Of a DNA stretch of 64,000 nucleotides, positions 15,790 to 23,869 are shown piece after piece. Source of the DNA: CADEGL01 sp050180485 (GTDB lineage Bacteria > Pseudomonadota > Alphaproteobacteria > CADEGL01); assembly GCA_050180485.1 (NCBI GenBank), contig JBFXED010000018.1, positions 17,832 through 81,831 on the forward strand, read 5' to 3'. Every line of letters begins with the position of its first letter. Position 1 is the stretch's first letter. The notes beneath the pieces are model-generated. The model made no database searches, had not been told where the DNA came from, and was given only the letters and a program-made list of their open reading frames with translations. A program made the translations under genes and the position numbers.

Positions 15790-17874
15790 TCAGGCAAGCC
15801 GCACCAAGGCATCCACAGCGACAACACTCGTTTCCGAGACGATCACCGGGTTGAGGTCGATCTCACGCACCCGCCCGCGCTGTTCGTGGGCCAGGTGAGC
15901 CAGCGCGACCAGGAGCGAAACCAGGCTTTTGCGATCATAGCGCTTGCCGGTCCGGTAGCCGGTCAGGATTCCCTTGGGATCGATGCGCGCCAGCATCTCT
16001 TCCGCCAGGCGTGCATCCAGTGGCGCCACCTCGACGGCGGGCGGGCCCATGGCTTCGGCGAAGATGCCGCCGAACCCGACCACCACGGCCGGCCCGACAT
16101 GAACGTCGCTGGTGACGCCCACCAGCATCTCCAACCCAGGCTCGGCCATGGCCTGAACCAGGAAGCCTTCGATGCCTGGCTCGCGGCTCTTCATTTCGCG
16201 CGCCGCCTCGGCCACGTCCGCGCTGGAGAGCTTGAGGCGCACCAGGCCGCGCTCGGTCTTGTGCGCCACGTCCGCGATGAGGCCCTTAAGCGCCACGGGA
16301 CGCCCCAGCGCCTCCGCCGCTTTCGCCGCTTCTTCGGGCGTCTTGGTCAGGCGGTGAGGGGCGGTCGGGATGCCGTAATCGGCCATGAGCGCATAGGCCT
16401 CGGCCTCCGGCATCAGACCCGCACCGAACCGGGCAAGGCGTTCCGGCCCGTGGCGTCGCGCGGGTACCGTAGGCGGTAGGTGCTCTGCGATCCGGCCATA
16501 TTCGTGCAGGGCTTTCAGCGCGCGAATCGCCGTGGTGGGCGTGTCGAAGGCGATCACGCCGCCTGCGCGCAGGCCCGCATGGACCTCGCCCACGACCGGC
16601 CCGCCCTGCCAGCAGGCCACAAACGGCTTGGATGCGCGCTTGGCGAAATCGGCCAGGGGTTTAGCCGCCTCATGCATGCCGAGGAACGCCATTTCGCCGT
16701 AATAGACCGCGCCCACGTTCGGATCGGCGTCCAGCGCCTCGACGCCGGCGATCATGTCGTGCAGTTCGTAACCGGGCGAAGGACGGCCGGCGAGATCGAC
16801 CGGATTGGCCGGCCGAGGCTGACCGGCTTCCTTGGTCAGGCGTTTCTTGGTCGCGTCGGTCAGCTTGGCCATGGGCAAGCCCGAGTCGGACAGCGCATCG
16901 CCCAACGCCACCGCATACCCGCCGGACAGAGTCGCGGCGCCGACACCCGTGCCGGGTTTGAAACGCTTGCCGGCCAGAAGCGCCGCGGTCGCGTGCAGGT
17001 CGTCGATGTCGGTCGCCAGCACGACCCCGTGGCGGCGGAAGGCGCTGGCTTGCACGGCCCGGTCTCCCGCCACGCGGCCGGTGTGCGATAGGGCCGCGTC
17101 GGCGCCGGCCTCGGAGAAGCCAGGCTTCATGAACACGATCGGCTTGTCCGCCGCGCGTGCCTGCTCGGCCAACGCGAAGAAGCGGTCGTATTCGTCGAGT
17201 CCTTCGGCATAGAGCGCGATGGCCTTGGTCTTGGGATCGCTGATGAAAAATTCTAGGTAGTCGCAGGTGTCGAGGTCGAAGTCGCCGCCGCCCGAAACCA
17301 TGGCCGAGAAGCCGACGCCCGAAAGGCGCGCGCGGTCGATCACGCCCGAGACGATGCCGCCGCTCTGGGAGGCCAGCGCCACATTGCCCGCGCGCGGCAG
17401 GCCGCCAGGCAGGGTGCTGGAGCCGCACATGGCCAGCTTCGCGTGCGGCGCCACGACGCCGAGGCAGACCGGGCCGATCAGGCGTGGGCCGCCCGCCGCG
17501 ATCTTGCGGCGGAATTCCATCAGCCGCGCGTCTTTGTCAGGTGCGCCGCCAGGCACGATGTCGCCCACGACGATGATGAACTTCGCGCGTCCCGTCATGG
17601 CATCGTAGAGCGCGGGAAGGCGCTCGGGCCCCACCAGGGCCACGACCACGTCCACCGGCTGGTCGATCGCAGCCGCTTCGGGATAGCAGCGCAGCCCCAT
17701 CACCGTCTGGTACTTCGGATTGACCGGATAGATGCCACCCGCATAGCCGCCATCGAGGCAGTAGCGCAGCATGCGCCCGCCGTATTTCGTCTGGTCTTCC
17801 GACACCCCCACGAAGGCCACGCCCTTGGGCGCGAACAGGGCGGATAAATCGGCCTTCGGCTTCGTGTGCGACAT
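15790..17874 (-). CDS. ADP-forming acyl-CoA (acetate-CoA ligase type) synthetase, ATP-grasp
   Basis: 694 residues from ATG at 17874 (MSHTKPKADLSALF), three bases after the stop of the preceding hotdog gene. These enzymes interconvert acyl-CoA, ADP and phosphate with free acid, CoA and ATP through a phospho-histidine. Domain order: CoA-binding Rossmann (about 10-125, FAPKGVAFVGVSEDQTKYGG), succinyl-CoA-synthetase-like domain with SHTGRVAGDRA near 283, then an ATP-grasp domain (about 480-690) with GRPVALKGLIADVAHKTERG and VVVGFGGIFAEAMG. Same family as the synthetase at 21701-23869 but clearly diverged. Probably co-transcribed with the ammonia-lyase-like hotdog and an SDR, pointing to CoA activation in amino-acid or beta-amino-acid breakdown. 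Confidence 0.94.
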   Translation of the reverse strand: MSHTKPKADLSALFAPKGVAFVGVSEDQTKYGGRMLRYCLDGGYAGGIYPVNPKYQTVMGLRCYPEAAAIDQPVDVVVALVGPERLPALYDAMTGRAKFIIVVGDIVPGGAPDKDARLMEFRRKIAAGGPRLIGPVCLGVVAPHAKLAMCGSSTLPGGLPRAGNVALASQSGGIVSGVIDRARLSGVGFSAMVSGGGDFDLDTCDYLEFFISDPKTKAIALYAEGLDEYDRFFALAEQARAADKPIVFMKPGFSEAGADAALSHTGRVAGDRAVQASAFRRHGVVLATDIDDLHATAALLAGKRFKPGTGVGAATLSGGYAVALGDALSDSGLPMAKLTDATKKRLTKEAGQPRPANPVDLAGRPSPGYELHDMIAGVEALDADPNVGAVYYGEMAFLGMHEAAKPLADFAKRASKPFVACWQGGPVVGEVHAGLRAGGVIAFDTPTTAIRALKALHEYGRIAEHLPPTVPARRHGPERLARFGAGLMPEAEAYALMADYGIPTAPHRLTKTPEEAAKAAEALGRPVALKGLIADVAHKTERGLVRLKLSSADVAEAAREMKSREPGIEGFLVQAMAEPGLEMLVGVTSDVHVGPAVVVGFGGIFAEAMGPPAVEVAPLDARLAEEMLARIDPKGILTGYRTGKRYDRKSLVSLLVALAHLAHEQRGRVREIDLNPVIVSETSVVAVDALVRLA

Positions 17875-17876
17875 GG

Positions 17877-18314
17877 TTAGGCCTTGGCCTTGGGTTTGCC
17901 CTTGAGCTCCGGCGGCGTCAGCCACTGGCAGTCCAGCGGCGTCACCGTGATGCCGATGGCGCGCGCGGCTAGGATGGGCGGATCGAGGATCTGGCCGGAA
18001 GTGGCCCGCGGCCCCACACCTACGGTGCGTGCGACGACGTGCGCTTCATACAGTCGTTTGCGCGAGGTGTTGCCGACGGCCAGCAGCTTGGCGGTCACGC
18101 GTAGATAATCGCCGTCATAAACGGCGGCCAGGAACTCGAACTGTTCGAAGTGCCGGATGAGCCCGGCATCGCCGTCCAGCATATAGGACAGCTTGCCGCC
18201 GGCCATGCCGAACAGCTCGGTGATGTCGCCAAGCGACACCACGTCGTCGCGATAGTGGCTGTGCACGCGGGTTTCAATGACAGCGACGTATTTTTCAAGA
18301 TTGGGGTCGGGCAT
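17877..18314 (-). CDS. Hotdog-fold protein resembling 3-aminobutyryl-CoA ammonia-lyase
   Basis: 145 residues from ATG at 18314; a longer open frame upstream is antisense to the SDR. Recognisable segments are SHYRDDVVSLGDITELFG near 19-36, LSYMLDGDAGLIRHF near 42-56, the FLAAVYDGDYLRV block, and AVGNTSRKRLYEAHVVA near 79-95. From memory these match the small ammonia-lyases (Kal and beta-alanyl-CoA ammonia-lyase) of lysine and beta-alanine fermentation, particularly GNTSRK, better than ordinary thioesterases. Predicted reaction: elimination of ammonia from a 3-amino-acyl-CoA to give an enoyl-CoA. It lies between an SDR and an ADP-forming acyl-CoA synthetase. Function by homology and context only. 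Confidence 0.8.
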   Translation of the reverse strand: MPDPNLEKYVAVIETRVHSHYRDDVVSLGDITELFGMAGGKLSYMLDGDAGLIRHFEQFEFLAAVYDGDYLRVTAKLLAVGNTSRKRLYEAHVVARTVGVGPRATSGQILDPPILAARAIGITVTPLDCQWLTPPELKGKPKAKA

Positions 18315-18325
18315 CGGATGATTCC

Positions 18326-19072
18326 TCAGGTGAACTTGTAGCCGCCATCGATTTCGATCAGCGCGCCCGTGGTGAAGCCGTTGGTCATGCAATAGACCAT
18401 GGCCTGGGCCACTTCGTCCGCCGTGCCCATGCGGCCCACGGGCTGACGTTTGATGAGCTTGTTCCACGCCTTCAGGCGCTGGGGCGCGAAGGCATTGAGC
18501 ACGGGGGTGGCGATGATGCCCGGCCCGACGCAGTTGACCCGGATGGGCGCGATCTCGACGGCGAGCGCCCGGAAGACGCCTTCCAGCGCCGCGATGGCGG
18601 CGGTGGACGCCCAGTAGCCCGGCAGGGCCTTCCGAGGGGAGACGCCGGAGCAGAAGGTGATGGAGCCGGTGCGCGCCAGATAGGGCAAGGCGGCCTGGGC
18701 GCATATCATGGAGGTCCAAAACTTGTTCTCCATAACCTGATGCGCGGTGGACAGATCCATGCGTGCCAGAGGGCCGATCTTCCGCTGGACGCGTGGATCG
18801 CCCGCGGCCGGCACGAGCACGGTCAGGTGATGGAACTTGCCGACTTTCTTGAAGAAAGCGGCGGCGTTTTTCGCCTTCGTGGCGTCAAGGCGCAGCGCCT
18901 CTGCGTTTGGCCCCAACTCCGCCTTCGCGGCCTTGAGGCGCTCTGCACTTCGGCTCGCCACTACCACCTTGGCGCCCTGGGCGATGGCGAGGTGTGCCGT
19001 GGCCAAGCCGATTCCTGATGTACCGCCGACGATAACCACACGCTGGCCCGCGAGCATCCTGTTCGGATTCAT
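18326..19072 (-). CDS. SDR family oxidoreductase with altered catalytic Lys
   Basis: 248 residues from ATG at 19072 (MNPNRMLAGQRVVIVGG). NAD(P)-binding glycine motif GGTSGIGLATA near residues 16-26. The active-site region reads SGVSPRKALPGYWASTAAIAAL: the Tyr is present, but the Lys of the classical YxxxK is Thr (YWAST). A C-terminal GGYKFT ends the protein. The SDR fold is certain; loss of the Lys means oxidoreductase activity should not be assumed. First gene of a minus-strand set with the ammonia-lyase-like hotdog and the acyl-CoA synthetase; a likely terminator of the preceding gene lies about 140 bases upstream. Confidence 0.9.
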   Translation of the reverse strand: MNPNRMLAGQRVVIVGGTSGIGLATAHLAIAQGAKVVVASRSAERLKAAKAELGPNAEALRLDATKAKNAAAFFKKVGKFHHLTVLVPAAGDPRVQRKIGPLARMDLSTAHQVMENKFWTSMICAQAALPYLARTGSITFCSGVSPRKALPGYWASTAAIAALEGVFRALAVEIAPIRVNCVGPGIIATPVLNAFAPQRLKAWNKLIKRQPVGRMGTADEVAQAMVYCMTNGFTTGALIEIDGGYKFT

Positions 19073-19214
19073 TTTCGAATTCCCCCGTTGGATTCTCTCA
19101 GGCGCAACTTGGCGAAACGGCGGCGGGCCGCACAAGGCGGGTGGATCGACACGCGATTAACCGGTGTCGTTACCGGCATAGACGGGACGGCTACGATAGG
19201 GAAAGCGTGGGCGC

Positions 19215-19249
19215 AAAAAAAGAGCGCCCGCCGGTGAGGGCGGGCGCTC
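19215..19249 (-). terminator. Rho-independent terminator after the luciferase-like gene
   Basis: Read on the minus strand, an 11-bp perfect stem (GAGCGCCCGCC with GGCGGGCGCTC, loop CTCACC minus paired ends) is followed by seven T. It begins about 27 bases past the stop of the flavin oxidoreductase at 19276 and separates it from the SDR operon. Confidence 0.9.
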
Positions 19250-19275
19250 GGCCGTTCCAATGAAAGTGGGACCGG

Positions 19276-20373
19276 TTACTCGGCCGCGACTTGCAGGCGC
19301 TTCACGGGGTTGCCCGCGTTCTTCAGATCGCCGCCGAAATGCTTGGCGATCTTGGGCATCACTTCCGAGCCGAAGCGCTCGATGGAACGCATGATCCGCT
19401 TGTGTTCCAGGCCGCCGAAGGCGAAGAAGCACGAGAGGTGCGACAGCTTGAGACCTTCGATCTCGCGGATGAGCTGCTCGGCGATCTTGTCCGGCGAGCC
19501 CATGACGGCATTGTTGGCGATCTCGGACAGCGGCGGCTCGCCCTTGGACTCGATTTCCTGAAGCCAGGAGCCATCGACGCGGCCGTACTTCTCGCGCATG
19601 GCGGTCGCCACGCGGCGGACGTAACGGGCGTGGTCGGCCGCGTTTTCCGCATCGGCCTTGTCATCCGTGACGTAGATGTACTGTTGGATGGCGAAGGGCA
19701 TGTTGTTGGGATTGCCGCCGCCTTTTGCATAGACATCGGCGCTCTTCTGGCGGATCTCGGCGATCTGCTCGAGAGTCATCCAGCCCGTCGTCGTAATGGG
19801 CACATAGCCGCGGCGCGCGATGCGGCCCTGCGTCTCCGGGTCGTTGAACAGACCGGCCACGTAGACGTCCGGATGCTTCTGCATCGGGCGCACGCTGAAG
19901 TAAGTCTCGGGGATGTTGTAGTACTTGCCCTCGTGCTTGACCGACGGCTTGGTGAAGAACTGCTCGGTCAGATCGATGATCTCGAGGAAGCGGTCGCGGC
20001 CCGACTTCAGGTCGATGTTGAACTTGTGGAATTCGTACTCCTGGTACCCCGAGCCGAAGCCCAGAACCAGGCGGCCGTCGGACAGCATGTCCAGAACGGC
20101 GATGTCCTCCAGCATACGCACCGGCTCGTACAGCGGCGCCACGATCACGGCGGGGCCCAGCTTGATGCGCTTGGTCTGCGGCGCCATATAGGTCGCCATG
20201 GTCAAGGGCGACGGGCACAGGCAGTAGTTGGAGAAGTGGTGCTCGGCGAACCACGCGATCTCGAAACCGATCTGCTCGGCCAGCTTCACGTGTTCGACCA
20301 TTTCCGAATAGATCTGCCGCACCGGCTTATCCTTGCTGCGTTGCGGCATCAGATTGAAGATTCCGAAGTGCAT
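19276..20373 (-). CDS. LLM class (luciferase-like) flavin-dependent oxidoreductase 1
   Basis: 365 residues from ATG at 20373 (MHFGIFNLMPQRSKDK). Members use reduced FMN or F420 to hydroxylate or oxidise small molecules; in proteobacteria FMN is usual. Family landmarks: the TIM-barrel N-terminus HFGIFNLM, FEIAWFAEHHFSNYCLCPSP near 37-56 including the substrate-side His pair, GPAVIVAPLYEPVRMLEDIA near 73-92, and LVLGFGSGYQEYEF near 102-115. Monocistronic, closed by a strong terminator. The 417-base upstream region holds an operator-like palindrome shared with two other promoters of this window. Paralogous to the protein at 54418-55509. Confidence 0.93.
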   Translation of the reverse strand: MHFGIFNLMPQRSKDKPVRQIYSEMVEHVKLAEQIGFEIAWFAEHHFSNYCLCPSPLTMATYMAPQTKRIKLGPAVIVAPLYEPVRMLEDIAVLDMLSDGRLVLGFGSGYQEYEFHKFNIDLKSGRDRFLEIIDLTEQFFTKPSVKHEGKYYNIPETYFSVRPMQKHPDVYVAGLFNDPETQGRIARRGYVPITTTGWMTLEQIAEIRQKSADVYAKGGGNPNNMPFAIQQYIYVTDDKADAENAADHARYVRRVATAMREKYGRVDGSWLQEIESKGEPPLSEIANNAVMGSPDKIAEQLIREIEGLKLSHLSCFFAFGGLEHKRIMRSIERFGSEVMPKIAKHFGGDLKNAGNPVKRLQVAAE

Positions 20374-20506
20374 ATTTCGCTCCTGGGTCGGGTTGCGTCT
20401 GCGGACGGCAGCGCAGCCCTTCTGTCGGGGGCCGGCTCGTTTCACGCGAAAAGGCGTCTCGAAAACTAGATTCGGTTTTGGTCCCTGTCACCCATGTCCG
20501 GGTGCC

Positions 20507-20546
20507 GGATAGCTGTATTGTAATACAATACAAACTATCGCTATCC
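20507..20546. promoter_or_regulatory. Operator-like nested palindrome, site A of the GTATT-N7-AATAC set
   Basis: TGTATTGTAATACAATACA at 20514-20532 is a perfect 19-base palindrome around one central A. It is flanked by GGATAGC (20507-20513) and its reverse complement GCTATCC (20540-20546). The core GTATT-N7-AATAC recurs at 27835 and 40890. It lies in the 417-base divergent gap 20374-20790 between the flavin oxidoreductase (142 bases away) and the enoyl-CoA hydratase (260 bases away). I see nothing else in that gap: no small gene with a credible start and no RNA structure. Confidence 0.7.
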
Positions 20547-20790
20547 GATCTTTAGTCAAACATCGCCTTCCCGAAGCGTCAAGCCGCGCCAGCCGTTGGT
20601 TTCCGGCCCTTTCGGGTTGTCGTTCGGAGGCGGTCGTTATAACAGTTCCAACCCATGCTGACGACGGCAGTTCCGGCATGGCAGCGGGGCGAGCCATGCG
20701 GCTTGGCATGCGATTGGACGAGGCTTCGGCGCGTTGCCCTGCCGCCAGCGCGCCCCTAGGATGCGCCGCCGCGCGCAAGGGGAGAAAACC

Positions 20791-21606
20791 GTGAGCTACG
20801 AAACGATCACCTACGAACTGGAGAAGGGCGTTGTCCTTCTCACTCTGAACCGTCCGAAGTCGCTGAATGCGCTCAACGGGACGATGGTCCACGAGCTGAT
20901 GGACGCCCAGCAGCGCTTCGCCAAGGACGATGACGCGCGCGTCATGGTCGTGACCGGTGCTGGCCGCGCCTTCAGCGCGGGCTTCGATCTGAAAGAGAGC
21001 GATGCGTCCGACAAGCGAAAGGGCGTGCTCGAGAACAAGGCGCTGCTCCAGCTCGACTTCGAGATGATCATGGGCTTCTGGCACTCGCCGAAGCCGACCA
21101 TCGCCGCCGTCCATGGCTACTGCTTGGCGGGCGCGTGCGAGATCGCGCTGGCCTGCGACATCACCATCGCCGGCGAGGACTCGTTCTTCGGCGAACCCGA
21201 GCTGCGCTTCGGCGCGGGCATCGTCGCGATGCTCATGCCGTGGATGACCGGACCGAAGCAGGCCAAGGAACTGCTGTTCACCGGCAACGACCGCGTGCCC
21301 GCAAAGCGTGCGCTCGACATCGGCATCATCAACAAGGTCGTGCCGGCCGGCGAGCATGTGAACGAGGCTAAGAAGATGGCCCGCGAGATCGCCGTGATGG
21401 ACAAGGAAGCCGTGGTGATGACCAAGGAGGCCATCCACCGCGCCTACGACGCGATGGGCATGCGTCAGGCGTTGCAGCACGCGGTCGACATCGACGTGCA
21501 GATCACCAGCCTGGACACGCCGGACCGCATGAAGTTTCGCGAGGTCTCCAAGAAAGATGGCCTGAAGGCCGCTCTGGCTTGGCGCGAATCGCGCTTCGCG
21601 AAGTAA
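20791..21606 (+). CDS. Enoyl-CoA hydratase/isomerase (crotonase) family, catalytic pair intact
   Basis: 271 residues from a GTG start at 20791 (VSYETITYELEKG), chosen because AAGGGGAG stands directly before it; an in-frame ATG 57 bases upstream has no such site and an atypical N-terminus. Adds water to trans-2-enoyl-CoA. Oxyanion-hole segments are AFSAGFDL near 60-67 and GYCLAGACEIA near 109-119. The two acids matching rat hydratase Glu144 and Glu164 are present as Glu117 (GACEIA) and Glu137 (GEPELRFG), so true hydratase activity is plausible. A strong terminator follows, then the second acyl-CoA synthetase. Confidence 0.93.
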   Translation: MSYETITYELEKGVVLLTLNRPKSLNALNGTMVHELMDAQQRFAKDDDARVMVVTGAGRAFSAGFDLKESDASDKRKGVLENKALLQLDFEMIMGFWHSPKPTIAAVHGYCLAGACEIALACDITIAGEDSFFGEPELRFGAGIVAMLMPWMTGPKQAKELLFTGNDRVPAKRALDIGIINKVVPAGEHVNEAKKMAREIAVMDKEAVVMTKEAIHRAYDAMGMRQALQHAVDIDVQITSLDTPDRMKFREVSKKDGLKAALAWRESRFAK

Positions 21607-21629
21607 GGACGCCGCGTCCGCCATCGACA

Positions 21630-21669
21630 AAGGCCCCATCCCACGCGCGACGCGGGATGGGGCCTTTTT
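21630..21669 (+). terminator. Rho-independent terminator after the enoyl-CoA hydratase
   Basis: An 11-bp perfect stem, GGCCCCATCCC (21632-21642) with GGGATGGGGCC (21654-21664), is followed by five T. The next gene starts only 32 bases later, so its promoter must overlap this element or its expression depends on read-through. Confidence 0.93.
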
Positions 21670-21700
21670 CTTGCACCCGCCAGTTCCGGAGTCTCCGCAA

Positions 21701-23869
21701 ATGACTGCCCACCATCTCGCGCCGCTGCTCACGCCGCGCTCGATCGCCATCGTTGGCGCCTCCACGACACCCGACTCCGTCGGCAACACCTGCGTGAAGA
21801 TGGCCAAGCGCGGCGACTATGCGGGCCGCATCTACCCGATCAATCCGAAGTATCCCGAGGTCGAGGGGCTGCAGTGCTATCCCTCCCTGGCCGCGCTGCC
21901 GGAACCGACGGACTTGGCCGTGCTGTGCGTCGCGAACCAGCGGCTGGAAGCGGCGCTGGCCGATGCCATCGCCAACAAGGCGCGCTCGGTCGCCTTTTTC
22001 TCCAGCGGCCACCTGGACAACGACACAACCCCGCCGCTCGGACGCCGTCTGGCCAAGATGGCCAAGGACGCGGGCGTGCCCATCTGCGGCGGTAACTGCA
22101 TGGGCTTCTACAATCTGGACGTTGGCCTGTTCCTGTCCTTCGGCTGGCCGCCGTACAAGGCGATCCGCGGCGACATCACGCTCCTGTCGCACTCCGGCTC
22201 GTCCTTTTCGTCCCTCACGCTCAACGACGAGCGTCTTGGCTACAACCTGTGCGTCTCGGCGGGGTTGGAGCTGACGACGACCATCGCGGACTACATGGAC
22301 TACGCGATGGAGCTGCCCAACACGCGCGCCATGGGTTTGATCCTCGAGACCGTGCGCGATCCCGCGAACTTCATCGAGAAGCTGAAGAAGGCGCAGGAAA
22401 AGGAAATCCCCGTCGTCGCGCTGAAGCTCGGCCGCACGGAAGAAAGCATCAAGCTGGCCGTCAGCCACTCGGGCGCCATCGCCGGCAACGACGCGGCCTA
22501 CGAGGCCGTGTTCGAGCGCTATGGCGTCATGCGCGTGGAAGCGTTGGACGAGCTGGCCGCGACGCTTTCGATGTTCAACCAGCCGCGCCGCGCCAAGAAG
22601 GGCGGCGTGGTTGGCATCCTCGATTCGGGCGCTGAGCGCGAGCTGCTGATCGATCTGGCGTCGGACGCCAAGGTGCCGCTGCCCAAGATGACGCCGGCGA
22701 CGACCGAGAAGCTGGCTTCGTTGCTGGATCCGGGCCTGGAGCCGGTCAATCCGCTCGACGCCTGGGGCACGGGCATCAACTGGGAACATATCTTCACCGA
22801 GAGCTTCTGCGCGCTCGTGGGCGATCCCAACACCTCCATCGGTGTCGTCTTCTCGAGCATCCGCGACAAGGCAGCGACCGCTGAAGGCTGGGTGCGCGTG
22901 GTGATCGAGGCATCGAAGCGTTTCGATAAGCCCTTGGCCGTCGTCACCAACTTCGGCTGGACCCGCCACAACGAACTGACCAAGACGCTGACCGCGGCGC
23001 AGATTCCGACCATCGAAGGCACCAAGTGCGGCCTGATCGCGCTGCGCAAGGTGCTGGATCACCGCGACCGCGCGGAGCTGCCGAAGATCGTGGCGCCCAA
23101 GCCGGTCTCGGACAAGGTCAAGGCGCGCTGGCGCGCGCGGCTTACGCAAGCCGAGATGCTCGACGAAGCGGAAGGCCTGGAGCTCCTTAAGGATTACGGC
23201 ATCCCCGTGCCCGATGTGCGCGTGGTCGAGGACGAGGCGTCGGCGCTCAAGGCCGCTAAGGCGGTCGGCTTCCCGGTCGCGCTCAAGACCGCCATGCCCG
23301 GCATCGCGCATAAGTCGGACGTGGGCGGCGTGACGCTGAACCTCTCGGACGCCAAGGCCGTGAAGGCGGCCTATGCGGACCTCAAGAAGCGCCTCGGTTC
23401 GCGCGTCCTCGTGGCGCCGATGGCGCCATCCGGCGTCGAGATGGCGCTCGGCATGATCTCCGACGACCAGTTCGGTCCCTTGGTTGTGATCGGCGCGGGC
23501 GGCATCTTCATCGAGATCCTGGGAGACCGCACGGTGGCCATGCCCAATTTCGACGCGACCGCCGCACGGCGCTATGTCGACAAGCTGAAGACGCGTCCCC
23601 TGCTGGACGGCAAGCGCGGTAAGCCGCCTTCCGACGTGGCGTCGTTCGCGAAGGCGGCGTCACGCCTGTCGCTGCTGGCGAACGATCTCGGCGACCTGCT
23701 CGCCGAGCTCGACGTCAATCCCGTGATCGTGGGACCGAAGGGCGCCGTCGCCGTGGATGCGCTCGTGGTGCCGAAGGCTGCCGTAGGCGTGAAGCACGCG
23801 GCGCCCAAGGCCAAGGCGCCGGCGAAGAAAGCCTCGAAGCCGAAGAAGGGCGCGAAGAAGAAGCGCTAG
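21701..23869 (+). CDS. ADP-forming acyl-CoA synthetase with basic C-terminal tail
   Basis: 722 residues from ATG at 21701 (MTAHHLAPLLTPRS) with GGAG about ten bases before. Domains: CoA-binding Rossmann (about 10-125, SIAIVGASTTPDSVGN), succinyl-CoA ligase-like domain with SHSGSSFSSLTL near 166 and the phospho-histidine-type SHSGAIAGND near 255-264, then ATP-grasp (about 475-690) with GFPVALKTAMPGIAHKSDVGG and VVIGAGGIFIEILGD. The last 25 or so residues are nearly all Ala, Lys and Pro (KAKAPAKKASKPKKG), a histone-H1-like tail absent from the paralog at 15790. Converges with the FAD dehydrogenase gene, overlapping its stop by four bases. Confidence 0.94.
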   Translation: MTAHHLAPLLTPRSIAIVGASTTPDSVGNTCVKMAKRGDYAGRIYPINPKYPEVEGLQCYPSLAALPEPTDLAVLCVANQRLEAALADAIANKARSVAFFSSGHLDNDTTPPLGRRLAKMAKDAGVPICGGNCMGFYNLDVGLFLSFGWPPYKAIRGDITLLSHSGSSFSSLTLNDERLGYNLCVSAGLELTTTIADYMDYAMELPNTRAMGLILETVRDPANFIEKLKKAQEKEIPVVALKLGRTEESIKLAVSHSGAIAGNDAAYEAVFERYGVMRVEALDELAATLSMFNQPRRAKKGGVVGILDSGAERELLIDLASDAKVPLPKMTPATTEKLASLLDPGLEPVNPLDAWGTGINWEHIFTESFCALVGDPNTSIGVVFSSIRDKAATAEGWVRVVIEASKRFDKPLAVVTNFGWTRHNELTKTLTAAQIPTIEGTKCGLIALRKVLDHRDRAELPKIVAPKPVSDKVKARWRARLTQAEMLDEAEGLELLKDYGIPVPDVRVVEDEASALKAAKAVGFPVALKTAMPGIAHKSDVGGVTLNLSDAKAVKAAYADLKKRLGSRVLVAPMAPSGVEMALGMISDDQFGPLVVIGAGGIFIEILGDRTVAMPNFDATAARRYVDKLKTRPLLDGKRGKPPSDVASFAKAASRLSLLANDLGDLLAELDVNPVIVGPKGAVAVDALVVPKAAVGVKHAAPKAKAPAKKASKPKKGAKKKR

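Noticed and set aside
21503..23311. A 602-codon minus-strand frame opposite the acyl-CoA synthetase
   Set aside because: Shadow frame of a GC-rich gene; composition is His/Arg/Gln-rich and matches no family.
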